NCBI GenBank assembly: GCA_002900995.3
Contig: CM035311.1
Location: 3,348,001-3,412,000 of the forward strand
Source of the DNA: Ganoderma boninense
Taxonomy: Eukaryota > Basidiomycota > Agaricomycetes > Polyporales > Polyporaceae
Direction of reading: 5' to 3'
Length of the DNA stretch: 64,000 bases
Shown: one piece after another, positions 43,705 through 54,545 of the stretch
How positions within the stretch are numbered: the first letter of the stretch is position 1
Layout: every line of letters starts with the position of its first letter
The notes under the pieces: model-generated
The model's database searches: none
The model's input: only the letters and a program-made list of their open reading frames with translations
What the model was told of the DNA's origin: nothing
Translations under genes and position numbers: made by a program

Positions 43705-44415
43705 TTAAGATGCCCCCCTCATCCCCTTCTTCTGTGGAGGCTCGCGATTGTGAGTACAACCAGCTGCATCACTAGACCGCGAAAACGCCATTGGCAGTGG
43801 CGTACGTACTTTGAGGGGTGATGGTTCATCTGGATCTCCATCCCCAGGGGAATGCTTCGGGCTCTCCCGTGGCAGTGGTGGCCCCATCCTCGACGTCGGC
43901 GACAGCTGGTCTCCAGCGGGTACTATACCTAACTGCAATCGTTTCGGCCGTGAGCCAGACGATGGAGATCCAATATTGGTCTCATCGCCGGGTGTATCTT
44001 GGACTTCTGCGGCTCGTTTGGAGGCAGTCGGCGTCGGCGAGGTTCCTTCACGCTTCCTCTTCTTCGGGAGGGCCAAGTTGTCCTGTGTCGATGGTCGATG
44101 CATGCGTGTCTGTGAGCGTACAGCACTTCATTAGCAACAGGGTCGACCCACCCTGTGTGTTCCAGTGCCGACTAGGCCAGGATTTGAAGTCACTGCCTCC
44201 CCTATAGGCTGCAGCGGCGAAACACTGGCAGCAGGGGCGGAGAAACATGCCAGAGGAGCTGGAGATTTACTGGATCGAGATCCTGACCGATGTCGAGCCA
44301 AGGAAGAACGCGACCGTGAACGGCGCTGTACCAATGGTCGTACGAGGGTTGCGTCGCGGCCGCGGCTTGGAGACGGATACGGAGTGGGGACGGGCATGTC
44401 GTGCCATGACAACAT
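43705..44415 (-). CDS. Hypothetical exons with a basic NLS-like motif
   Basis: Two open stretches on the minus strand, 44131-44415 and 43705-44103, are separated by an intron-like piece (donor GTGGGT, acceptor CTCACAG near 44112). The second encodes LPKKRKREGTSP, an NLS-like cluster, and a Pro/Ser-rich tail. They lie just downstream of, and in the same direction as, the gene at 44421-45937 and may be its last exons or a separate gene. No domain is recognised. Confidence 0.3.
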
Positions 44416-44420
44416 TCCGA

Positions 44421-45937
44421 CTAGAACCCTATGAATGGGCCGTGTATGTAGAACGGATACAGTGGGTACTCACTTCCATCTATGACTGACAGACTTGGTC
44501 GTACCTCGTCGAGGAGCTGGGAAATATTTTCCGGTATATCATAGTCTTCAAGTTCGACGAACTGATCACCCTGGAGGCCCGGTGATTCTTTGCCAAACTG
44601 CGGAGTAAACAGTCATATTGAAGCGAAGTGGAGTAAGTAGGGCGATCGACTGTTGACCAAGTGCCACACAACATACCGATAAGAGGTCCATGTCGGAGGC
44701 AATTGCGCAGTTTGCATCCGTTTTCTGGACGGATTGTTCAGGGATGAACTAGGCGTGTGGGAGAGAAAGGTAACACACGTCGAGGATATAATCTAATATG
44801 AACTCGACCGACTTGCTGCCCTAAAGAGGGAATTAGCTTGCCACGAAGGAGTCAGCCTGCAGAAAGGGCGACGCTCTCTTACCTCGTCAGAGTCAGACCG
44901 CACACCGGGAACCATTTCGACTTCAGCCTGTGGGGACTCTGCGGCACATTCTTCGTCTATGGACGAAGACACTAAACCCGGCTCTCCCCCAGCAGGGCTT
45001 CCGCCATCACTCAGCTCCTGGTATCCGGCTTGCGCCTTCATGACCTTCGGCCCTAGAAACCTGCGATGCCTGACCATGTAGTAGTGTAGGAAGAGACACT
45101 GATCGAGTGATGGTGGGCTTGCTTCCTCATCTGCCTTCTCCTTCTCCTTCTGCGCCCTGCCAGCGGTCGCATAGTCGGCTGCTTTGGGCCCAAATCGGTG
45201 CTCCCACAGCATCGAAGCATCTTGCGTGGCAGACACACTGAGCGACATCTTGGAGAACGGCCCCAAAACGCCGCCAAACGAGATCTCGACATCTCGAGCG
45301 TGGTGCGTCGCAGCCGCCAGCGCCCATCGGGCGGTCTTCACCCAGCCTGTGACGAAGACGATGCGATCGGCGCCGATGTCGAGTCTGAAGACATTTTGCG
45401 CGAACTCGTGTCAGGACGCGTGGTGACGCACGATGTACTGTGTGAGGTCCTTGCACGGGTGCAGCACCTCGCGGTCGGCAGGGTGCTCGAGGACGAGGAT
45501 GGCGCCTTGCTCGTCCATCAACTTGAACCGGAGGTTGCTGCGCACGCCGACATTCCCTGCACTAGCGTCTCTGTTTTGACTCTCAGGTCATGCACATGGT
45601 GGACGATGCTCCTGAGGACTCACAGCTCGCCCTCGACATTCAGCACAGTCACGTTCTTGCTACAGATCGGTCCAGCCTCTAGGGCCTGCTTCCGACGGTG
45701 ACGCAAGGTGTCCGGGATGGCGAAGGCTTCGAAGCCGTCGGGTACACCATACCGCCTGTTGACTGGATCTTCCGAAGATAGCGCTGCGTTGAAGAGGCGA
45801 TAGAATCCGCCATCTAGGATGTACCCGACATCGCCGATGAGGACCTCCCCTGCTTCAGTTGGCTCAGGTTCCCAGAGTGGGTGTCCGAAACCTCGAGGAA
45901 AGAGCAGCCTAGTGTAGACATCGCAAGCGATGCTCAT
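44421..45937 (-). pseudogene. Unnamed basidiomycete-specific family gene with one in-frame stop
   Basis: I recognise the family by its layout in many Agaricomycetes, but know no name or function for it. It starts MSIACDVYTRLLFPRGFGHPLWEPEP, followed by IGDVGYILDGGFYRLFNA. After a 44-bp intron (about 45580-45623) comes GAILVLEHPADREVL, then VFVTGWVKTARWALAAATHH and HYYMVRHRRFLGPKVMKA. Further exons carry AIASDMDLLS and DIPENISQLLDEVRPSL, with a stop at 44421. Where the family usually has Trp (HASWHEF here) the codon is TGA at 45411-45413. All else is open, so this is a single nonsense change, a base-call error or a young pseudogene. The exon limits in the 3' half are approximate. Confidence 0.55.
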
Positions 45938-46522
45938 AGCAGCAATGTGAGGAGGGATGTGCAGCTCGAGGAGGAGAGACGGGGAGCGCAGAGGGCATTA
46001 CTATTCGCACGAGATACGTTGCGAAGTCATTTGTCTCTCGGCAACATGATAGACGGCGTCAGGAAGTCAATGGAAGCGGGCAGGATTTGGGCAGAAGTGA
46101 AAGCACAGCCCGATAAGTCTGAAGAAGGCGGCATAATTTAGAATCAGCTGACGAAGATGCGGATACAATGCGGTGTAACCCCCACTAAACAGGGACTTAC
46201 GAATGTCCACGCGTTCTCGAGAGTCTGCAGCTATGATTAACATCTTCTCTTGTACCCATCTTATGATGGAACCGTGATAGACCCATGATCACATGCGGCA
46301 GAAGGACCTCGGTGTCAAAGCTAGTGTTCCTCAAACCTGGGACTAACAGCGCCATCCTTTGGGTTCATAACCGCATCAGAAGGAGGTGGTCCAGGAAGGA
46401 AAGGATCACGATGACATTATGGCGCGGTGATACGAAGTGGAAGAGTACGAGAAGACGAGACGAAATACAGTAGATCAAGCAGAGACTGCTCACCAACTAA
46501 CAAGTTACAAGTTGTAACACGC
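45938..46522. other. Intergenic, no gene seen
   Basis: A mixed-composition stretch between two minus-strand genes. No coding frame of note is present; it probably holds the promoter of the gene at 44421-45937. Confidence 0.4.
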
Positions 46523-47803
46523 TCAAGACGTCACGCGTCGGGCCACCAATACCTCGACCTGCACCCCTACCGCCTCCAGTCGTTCGAAGCAAGACCGAAA
46601 AATGTTCTCTTGCTCTGTTATCGTTATCTGCCCATGCGCCGAGACGTAGCGCGCATCCTTCGCCTTCTTCGGACGAATGCGTAAATGTTTCAGGTGAGGA
46701 AATCGCGCTCGGTCCTCGATGGCACTTGCGAGGTTCGTGCACGCTTCCGCGCAGCCATCCAGCATAAGTTTCTGAGACTGGAGCAGCTCGACGGAGAGCG
46801 TCTCAAGGCGGGGGAAAGGTGACGGAGAGTCCGCGAGAGCGCCGAGGAAGAGGAACGGGCGGTAGTCGACGGTGTTATTCGGATGGACGTCGCACACGAG
46901 GCTGAGCGATTGCAGGACTTCGCATTCCTTGAGGCTGCCATATAGTTGTGCAAGGTTCGCGGCTGGCAATGAAAGGTAAGCAGAACGCAGACGCGATGGT
47001 AGAGACGACGCACGATAACACTCTTCCGCGAGCAATCCGAGTGTGCAGTGACGGAGGGTCTGGGAGAACGACGCGATAACAGGAGCCCACGCCTGCGAGG
47101 GGAGTGTGTCCGTCATATGGTGTGGCAGAAGCCTAGTGTTCATGCTCTTGACTACGCAGCTGAGATCGAGGGCTTCCAGTGGGGCGTGCATGCCAGGCTC
47201 GAGAAGCAGCTTCGCCAAGTCCTCCAGAAACAACCACAGCGCCCAACCCCCCCAATGCCCGGAGAGGGTGAGCCGCCTGAGCTTGCGTGGGGTGTGGAGT
47301 TGAACAATAGATTCGCGATATGGCGGGGAAGTGGAGTGTCCCCTCTGCGGAACCGCGTCAAAGTCGGCGAGGGCGAGCTCCTCGAGGTTGGGGAGTGAGT
47401 AGGCGAAAGGGATCAACTGGTGCAGCCCGTTGCTGAAGTTGAGCTGGACGAACTTGAGTACGTGGAGGTTGGGCAGCCTCTCCCAAAGAAGCATCGTCCC
47501 GTCCGGGTCGTCCCAGTACTCCTGGATGCGGTTGCGCAGTTGGGGCGCCAGGACTCCTTCCAAGGTCAAGGAGTGGACGAGAGGCGCGATATCTGGATTA
47601 GCATCCAGGATCTCCAAAAGCCCTTCCATTCGGAAATGGAGAGGGTCTGCTTCAACGGGCACAGTGACCTCGCGCCAGATGTGAAAGCGAGCCCTTGGGA
47701 GGAGGACACGAGAAGAGAGAGCGCAAGCCGCGAGGGTATGGACGTCGTCATGGAGAGAGTCGATAGCATATTCAACGAGCTCGATGGGGATGGGCAGAAA
47801 CAC
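46523..47803 (-). CDS. F-box-like protein, intact
   Basis: The N-terminus (LPIPIELVEYAIDSLHDDVHTLAACALSSRVLLPRARFHIWREVTVPVE) is the family F-box start, followed by LRR-like stretches (LPNLHVLKFVQLNF, LPNLEELALADF, LEALDLSC). By homology with the gene at 13691 there is one intron, 46963-47013, giving exons 47014-47803 and 46523-46962 and a 409-aa protein. The intron is 51 bp with no in-frame stop, so unspliced RNA would also be translated, adding 17 residues (426 aa). It would act as a substrate adaptor for an SCF ubiquitin ligase; the target is unknown. Confidence 0.8.
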   Translation of the reverse strand: MFLPIPIELVEYAIDSLHDDVHTLAACALSSRVLLPRARFHIWREVTVPVEADPLHFRMEGLLEILDANPDIAPLVHSLTLEGVLAPQLRNRIQEYWDDPDGTMLLWERLPNLHVLKFVQLNFSNGLHQLIPFAYSLPNLEELALADFDAVPQRGHSTSPPYRESIVQLHTPRKLRRLTLSGHWGGWALWLFLEDLAKLLLEPGMHAPLEALDLSCVVKSMNTRLLPHHMTDTLPSQAWAPVIASFSQTLRHCTLGLLAEECYRASSLPSRLRSAYLSLPAANLAQLYGSLKECEVLQSLSLVCDVHPNNTVDYRPFLFLGALADSPSPFPRLETLSVELLQSQKLMLDGCAEACTNLASAIEDRARFPHLKHLRIRPKKAKDARYVSAHGQITITEQENIFRSCFERLEAVGVQVEVLVARRVTS

Positions 47804-48120
47804 GTATGATTGCAGGATGGAGGATTCTTCTCGGATTGCTGACGGAGACGACGACGAACATGAAAAACTGAACTCGATTCAACTGAACCAGCGGAACATA
47901 GTACCTCTTGCCATAATATCCAGAGATATCCTTTCTTTCAATATCGCCGGTAGATAGGGAAAAACAAGTGAGAGTATGGGAGACGAGGAGGATGAGGAGA
48001 GAGAGAGAGAGTATATTCGACCGGCCGCAGGCGCCTGTGATGGTGGTCTCGAGTGAGGAAGGAACCGATTATAGCCGCCCCGCGAGACGCCAGTTCGAAT
48101 CCCGCACCGTGTGTTTTCTA
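47804..48120. promoter_or_regulatory. Duplicated F-box upstream region with tRNA-like B box
   Basis: Read toward the F-box gene, this region contains CGGGATTCGAAC (about 48089-48100), CTCGAGACCACCATCAC (about 48037-48053), a GA/CT-rich tract and a block ending in GGTTCAGTTGA. The same elements in the same order lie upstream of the F-box fragment at 18439, and the B-box element also lies upstream of the F-box gene at 16034 at a similar distance (about 270-290 bp). Confidence 0.45.
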
Positions 48121-49491
48121 ATGCCATCTACATATTCCCTCCACATGTACTTTCGCCTCAACTCACATTCCTCTCCCTATCTCGAAACATGTTGCAAGGT
48201 TAATTATGGACATTTACCTTGTCTACTAGACACAGAGAACATCCAACCCTCAATACTTACTACTTCATAGTACTTGTTACCTTGGGTACCAAGGTTACTG
48301 GCGAGCAAAATTCAAAGCGCCCGTTACACCCGGTTCTCCCCGCTCAAGACACGGTGTGCTCCGGATCTCCTTCGCACCTGCTCAGCAGTTCGCCCATCCC
48401 GTGTTGTTTTGTCTATGTACCACCACCTTCTCCTCTTCACCGCCATATACCTCGCTCTTCATTTACCGTATATATACGGCTACATCGGCATCTATAGTGT
48501 TTCCAATTCAAGTCTTACGCTCTATTTCGACCACTTTGTATCCGACAGCCCGCGCAGTGAGTCCAACGCTGACCCCTCAAAATGCATTGACCCTTCAGTT
48601 TCCAACCTCTTTCCTCGACTCTCAACCTCGCCTTTCATCTCAACCTTTAAATTTGACCTTGGAATCCGTATTTAATATTTGACCATCACTCTGCAACTCA
48701 CATCGCCATCGGGCACGTACACGACTGGATCTAGTTCGCTATCTACCACCACGCGAGCTCCTTGTTCGCACTACTCATCCAATTATTTTTTGTTGAAGCT
48801 GTAGTAGTCACAAAGTACAGACTTCAAGTTCAATCCGGTACCCAACCTTCTTGCGCAAGCGGCATGCATGTCATCCATAGGTCAACGTCATCTATGTCGC
48901 GTAACGTTACAGCGTATGAGTTTCTGTGCCTCTTTGGCAATCCATTTCGACCTTGATCGCACTGCCCGTACAACTCCAGCAGCAATCCTTTGACCGGCGA
49001 TCTCTCTCAATTTTGGATCTTGTCCTCCAATCGTTGACCTCGCCTTTTATCTCACTGTTCAGTGTTCTTCCCCCACCTCCCTATTCATATTCTTTATTCT
49101 CCACAGCTAGATCCAGTGCGTCTCTACGCATCACTACACTCCTATTGAATCCAATCCCCATCTCAGCTACTTAGTCCCATCTTCCTCGCGGTCTCAGATA
49201 CAACGTGGACTCTGGATCGCTGTCATTTAAACTCAATTTCTCAGGTCTACTATAGCCACATCTTATGCAATTCCGTACCCAAGGTTCCTGCCGCGCGCGC
49301 ACGCGGCATATCTCTAGTTCAATTCAAATTCAGAATTAAATTCATGGTCCACTCTTGCTGACGTGATACAGCACAGCACACTCCCTGGGGAAGTACCCGA
49401 GAGTCGCGGCTTGACCTTAATCCTCCACGCACGCACCTCCCGACGACATAGTAGAGGCCACAACATTCAAGCCCAGAGTCATTCCGAGAGC
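48121..49491. other. 1.4-kb AT-richer region upstream of TF3
   Basis: A pyrimidine-rich, lower-GC region without a convincing gene. Two stretches (about 48590-48650 and 48990-49060) share a phrase similar to TTGACCTCGCCTTTYATCTC, so there may be an old local duplication. It probably contains the promoter of the gene at 49492. Confidence 0.45.
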
Positions 49492-49864
49492 ATGTCTTCT
49501 GCAGACGAGACCCCGATCCCCGCCTTCAAGAAGCGCAAGTTTCAGCGTGCGTGCGACTCCTGCAGACGCAAAAAGAGTGAGCCCTCTCCGACAACGTTTC
49601 CAAAACCTTTGCGGCTTAATCACCACCTTCACAGTCAAATGTAGGCCGTGGCTGCCAGGTCGACGAAACCATGCTGATCTTAGGGGCATCCTCTATGCAG
49701 GCGATGGCTTTGAGATGATCGACAGTCGCTGCTCAGATTGCACGGCGCATCGTGCTGAATGCACTTACCTGCAGGCACCCGTGGTGCGTACTGAATTCTC
49801 TAGTGTTGTCACTCGATGTTCAACATTTCATCACAACACAGAAAAATAGCCGATATACAAAAAG
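49492..49864 (+). CDS. Zn2Cys6 transcription factor, paralogue 3, first four exons
   Basis: Exons 49492-49576, 49635-49640 (6 nt), 49701-49783 and 49842-49864 encode MSSADETPIPAFKKRKFQ, the complete zinc cluster (RACDSCRRKKVKC...SRCSDCTAHRAEC) and a linker. Exon 4 is 23 nt, as in the gene at 29455-33252, and ends in phase 2 at a GTTGGT donor. The intron that follows runs at least 246 bp to the N gap. The next exon expected from the paralogues, 55 nt starting in phase 2 with the coiled coil, is found at 62769-62823. The gene is therefore continued beyond the repeat contig. Confidence 0.8.
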
Positions 49865-50110
49865 GTTGGTTTCTCTCCGTCGCCAGTCTCGTGCTTCAGC
49901 CCACCACGTTCCGAATTCAATACACGACGGGCCAGGTAGGCGTTTGGAGCGTTTGGAAACAGTGTAGAAACTTGCGCAGAAATTTCAAGTTTCTTTGAGT
50001 TTCCGGGCCGGGGTGTTTCAGTGTCCTGAACCAGTGATGATGGCGGATACTTGGCGGATACTGCCAAAAATACGGGTCCCTCCGAAAATCTGTACCGCTC
50101 GTGCTAACTT

Positions 50111-50210
50111 NNNNNNNNNNNNNNNNNNNNNNNNNNNNNNNNNNNNNNNNNNNNNNNNNNNNNNNNNNNNNNNNNNNNNNNNNNNNNNNNNNNNNNNNNN
50201 NNNNNNNNNN
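50111..50210. other. Assembly gap (100 N)
   Basis: A run of exactly 100 N, usually a placeholder of unknown length. It joins the intron of transcription factor 3 to a contig of repeat sequence. Confidence 0.95.
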
Positions 50211-51310
50211 GTCGGCCTCCGAGCGGGCAGCAGGCTATCCGCCTCCGCGACGAGGAGTCCGGCGCGCGACTGGTTTCGCGCTTAGGATGCGCGGTGGAAC
50301 AGCCCGCTCTCCATCCTGCGTGAATGACATGGTGAGCACCGACGCGTCGCACACAACGGACATATCGCTCCAGACGTAGGGGCCATTCAGACGATTTGGA
50401 TGGCTCGAGAACACTCTGTACGGGATGCCCGGCAGAATGTGTCGCACCCAAGGTGAGCGTGGCTGCATTTGCGGGATTCGTGCTGGCCGGATGTGCGTGT
50501 GCCTGACCCCGAGCTTTCGCAGGAGCAGCCGGCACAGGCGACTGCGGTGTGCGGCTGGGGTGTTTCGACCTGGAAGCCGGCATGGCAACCCGGGCGCAAT
50601 GGACCAAAGACCAACGCGACACAGGGCGCGGAGAGTTTGCGCGCGCGGGGGCTGAGCTCCGGAGACGTGCAACAAGACGGGGCGGGGAGTGCTTGTATTT
50701 GGAGCCCGCGTGTTTGCCTGGAGGACGGAGGGGAGAATAAGTACATTCTGTAGCCATGTACCCATACTGTACATTTTTGCAATGAAGCCTCCCTCCCGCA
50801 ACTCCGAGCAGACAGCCTCTGCCTCCCGCCCGTGAGCCTCGAAAACTGCGAATCCGTCTCCACTGTGTCGCACCATCTCCCCCATGTCCATCTCTCCTGG
50901 CCCCTTGTCCATCTCTCCTGGCCCCTTGTCCATCTCCCTTGCACCCTTGTCTCCCAGAGTCCGTGTTTGTTTCTCTGGCCATTCTCGCTCGCCTGCCGTG
51001 CCCCGCAAACAAGCACCGCAGATCAGCACACTCGCACCAGGGCCCGAGACCGGCTGCATCGTTCATGCCATCAATAGAACCCAGTCAGGCCAACGATGGA
51101 ACGCATGACGGGACCTATTGCTACTCGTGCCTCCGCTTGCGTTACGCGGCGACCCGTCCGCACACATCGATGGATGGGTTCGTCAGGTGGCAGCTGCCTC
51201 GGGATCCCGCGTGCATCTGTAGGCGGAAAATAGGACTGGCGCCGGGGGATATAATAGCTGGAATGGAGGGGAGCGGACACCTCAAGGCCGAAACTTGCAC
51301 AACATTGTCC
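50211..51310. repeat. Repeat block B, copy 3 (inverted), cut by the gap
   Basis: Reverse complement of about 3190-4340. It reaches further into B than the truncated copy at 12530-12872, so this contig is not simply a mirror of the left block. It holds two copies of the 20-bp repeat containing CTCCTGGCCCCTTGTCCATC at about 50897-50936. No gene. Confidence 0.7.
51250..51255 (+). promoter_or_regulatory. TATA box of esterase copy 3
   Basis: TATAAT 66-71 bp upstream of the ATG at 51321, matching the other three copies. Confidence 0.55.
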
Positions 51311-51320
51311 ACAGTCTGGC

Positions 51321-52588
51321 ATGTTGCCCCAGCTCCTCGCCAGCGCTGTCCTCGCGAACGCCGTCGCGTTCTCAGCGCTCGCCGCTGGGCCCGCCCCAGG
51401 CCAGATCAAAAACCTCGTCACGTTCGGCGACTCCTACACCGACGTCGTGAGTTCATCCTGTGCATCTCCGAGCAAAAACATACGCCAGCACTCACCTTCA
51501 CCGCGTCGGCGTCCACCAGGATGGGCACGCAGACGGCGGGATCATGTGGCCCGTCTTCGCCTCCGAGGACGGCAACTTCGGGCTCTTCCCCTTCGCCAAG
51601 TCCGGCGCGACGTGCTCCAACAACCTCACCGACCGCCCCTTCCCGTCCGTGTTCGAGTCTCAGCTCCCAGCCTTCTTCGCCGAGGAGGCCAACGGGTCGC
51701 TCGCCGCGCTCAAGCCCGAGGACACAATCTACACGCTCTGGATCGGCACGAACGACGTTGGGGTCGGCGCGCTGCTGACGGGGAGCCAGACCCCGGGCGT
51801 GACGGTCGTCGACACGGTGACGTGCGCGGTGGAATGGGTGCGGACGATGTACGCCAGCGGCGCGCGGAACTTCATCTTCCAGAACGTGAGTGTCACCCTG
51901 TCTGCATGCACTGTATGGCACTGGCAGGAGAAATGCGCGATACTCACCGGAATGAAACGACGACTCGGAACATGAACGCCACAGATGATCCCGCTGGAAA
52001 CCACCCCGCTCTACTCGGCGGACTCGTACCCGAACCGGTACTGGACCGCGCAGCGCAACACGACCGAGTGGAGCGTCTTCATGAAGGAGCTCACCACGTC
52101 TGGCAACGCCATCGCCCGCCTCGAGCTCCAGCTCCTCGCCCGACCTACACGGCGCGCACATCGGTGAGCTGGGACCAGCAGAAGGGAACAAGCAAGAGCG
52201 GTTACTCACTATACTTGTCCGCTGCAGGTTTCTTCGACTCGCACTCCCTCTTCACGGACATGTTCGCGCGCCCGCAGCTGTACCTGAACGGCACCGCGCC
52301 GCTCAACGTCACCGGTGCTGTGCACTCTTGCGTCTTTGAGCTGAACGAGAGCACGGGCGACGCGGGGGTGTGCACGGACGCAACGGGGACAGACCAGGAT
52401 AGCTTCCTCTGGTGCGTCGCCATGTGGGATGGGGGATCCATGAGGGGGTGCGGTGGTGCTGACGCTGGTGTGCACGGACAGGTTCGACGAGCTGCACCCG
52501 TCCGTTCCAGGCGGAGCGAGTGGTGGCGAAGGCGATCTCGGACGTCATCCACAGGAGGTCGGAGAAGTGGATTAACCTGGTTGCTGGA
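51321..52588 (+). pseudogene. CE16 esterase, copy 3, with several frameshifts
   Basis: It has the same five-exon plan: signal peptide and FGDSYTDV in exon 1, GTND in exon 2, MIPLETTPLYSADSYPNRYW in exon 3, and DELHPS in the last exon. Near the end of exon 3 two cytosines are missing from two short C runs (about 52136-52150), shifting the frame just before HGAHIG. In the last exon one T/C is added after DELHPSV (about 52503-52506), and the 3' end (about 52573-52588) has more small changes, so the normal ITWLS-stop is lost. As it stands the gene cannot make the full enzyme. The changes are all short, homopolymer-like indels, so poor consensus quality of this contig is an alternative. Confidence 0.75.
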
Positions 52589-52799
52589 GGTGGGGCATTC
52601 GAACTTCCGGAGGGAGGCTTGCAGAAGAAGGCGGACATGTTGTATCTGTTCTCGACGTGTCACAGGACGTAGGCCAAAAATGGGCAGAGGACGTACCTCT
52701 GATTCCTCTAACAACAGCACACAATAATCCTAACACATCAGCGTATCGAGGAAAAAGCGCAACGTATACGAAGGCAAAAGCGCACTAAACTCAAGCCGG

Positions 52800-54545
52800 A
52801 GGCACCGTCGCCGCTCCTGCCACTCACACCTCACGGCTTCGAACGATATATGCCCCCTCAAGCCTCATGCATTGAACATAGAAAGTCAAATACGCACATA
52901 AAGATCTACTACGACACCCGAAAGGCTGGCCTCCAACACGGGCCACCCCAGACACCAAGTCCGTCGGTACGATCTTGAGATGAAGGATGTCGCTCTCCCC
53001 TGCGAAATGGTTCAAGGCCCTCCCAGAGGCGTGCGCCGAGTGTGAGTCGAGCCCGTGCAGAGAGGCCCGGGATCCTCGCGCCGCGCCCGATCGCGATCTC
53101 ACCGCGATTCACGAGTTGTGATTTGGCTCGTGCAACACTCTCGATCGCGTTTCTGCCTCGTATAAGCGCTCGTCATCTCTGCTTTCCTCGCGTTTTGCAG
53201 GCTCCTTGCAGCCTCGTTCTCGCTTGCTGCGCGCCCTTCGCCCCCACTTCTCCCCGCTTTCCTCTCGCTTCTACGACCATTCTGCCTCGTATTACCACGC
53301 ATACATCAAGCCGACCTCGGCCACTCGTCTCGCCTCTTTCCCCGTCAACTCGCCCCAGCCCCTTCCTCGACACTCTCGCCTCCAGTCCCGCTCTCTTCCG
53401 TCCTGCCCCACAACTTGCGCCATGTAATCCTGTGGCTCGCAAAACGATCTCTCCCGAGCAAGCTCGGTTACGGAAGGAACACCGGGCCGCCGCACAACTA
53501 AGCCCCCCGACGTTCCTCCCTCTCTGCCGCCGTACATCTAACTGGGCCAGCATCCTTTTTAGCTCGACAGCGACGCGATGCTGCCCATTCCCCGCGTACA
53601 TCCGACATCCACCGTGCCCCCGAATCGCACCCCAGGCTCCGTAAGCCGACCGACCGAGCAGTCCTGCTCACGACGTCTCTCTGCCCGCATATCCCGCGCC
53701 CCCTCTCCGCCTGTCTCTCCGGCACCAGATCAGCTGCCGGAGAGCCACCTCGATGCGATCCTGACAAGCGCAGCAGGTTCAGGGTTTGCGCATCCGAAGC
53801 GGACCAACCGTGGGACAAATCTGACGTAAACCCTTCGTTCCATGTTCGCCGGTCTCGAACCACGGCGGTCCGGGTGAGTACTGGCCACCGTCCGGGTGCT
53901 CATGCCGTGTGAGGCAAAGCTGACGTCGGCGTACAGCGTGCGACTGCGTGGCCATGGGTGGAAAAGGACGACCGCGTGCAGCGACAGGGGCTCGGGAGAT
54001 GACGATGGCTCCGTCTTTGCCCGCTTCACGCTCGTCTCTTTAACCCTCCCCGCTTCTCGCGCCGGGCCACCTGGTCCGGACCCTTCCGCCCTCGTCGATT
54101 GCAGATCTCCGCCCCTCGCGGCTCCTGCCTGTTCCTAGCCCCTGCCAGCGAGGAGCAACAGGGCGGACGGCTGGGGAAACCTCTAATATTGATCCATTTG
54201 GCTGATTTGGCGCCGTGTGCGCACAATGTTCTGCGTGTGGCGGTCACTATGCCTGGATCATCTCCGGATGTCGGCTAACCTCGTTTGCCCTTGCAGCACC
54301 CGGCAGCCAGCCGTCCGCAGGTGCCAAGTCTTTCGACTGCGGCCTTTCGGGGGCCGTGGCATGCCGTGCATTGTTGCACTACGCAGCCGAACCCACCAGC
54401 CGTGCGGGTTCACCGGGTGCGACGGTGCGACGGCCTTCAAGCACGCGCCACTGGAAGTCCTGGGCGCCCCTGCGTACTCCGTCCCTTGACACTCGGAACT
54501 CGGAACAACACTCACGCGGCATGGCATTGCGAGCGGTCGCCATTC
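52800..54545. repeat. Repeat block A, copy 3 (inverted)
   Basis: Reverse complement of 1-1710 and 9359-11100, with more single-base insertions and deletions than those two show between each other. Read on the plus strand it keeps the TATA-like CGTATAAGC near 53158-53166 and the pyrimidine-rich leader. No supported gene. Confidence 0.7.

Noticed and set aside
50104..50210. Open frames that run through the N gap
   Set aside because: Translation across N is meaningless.
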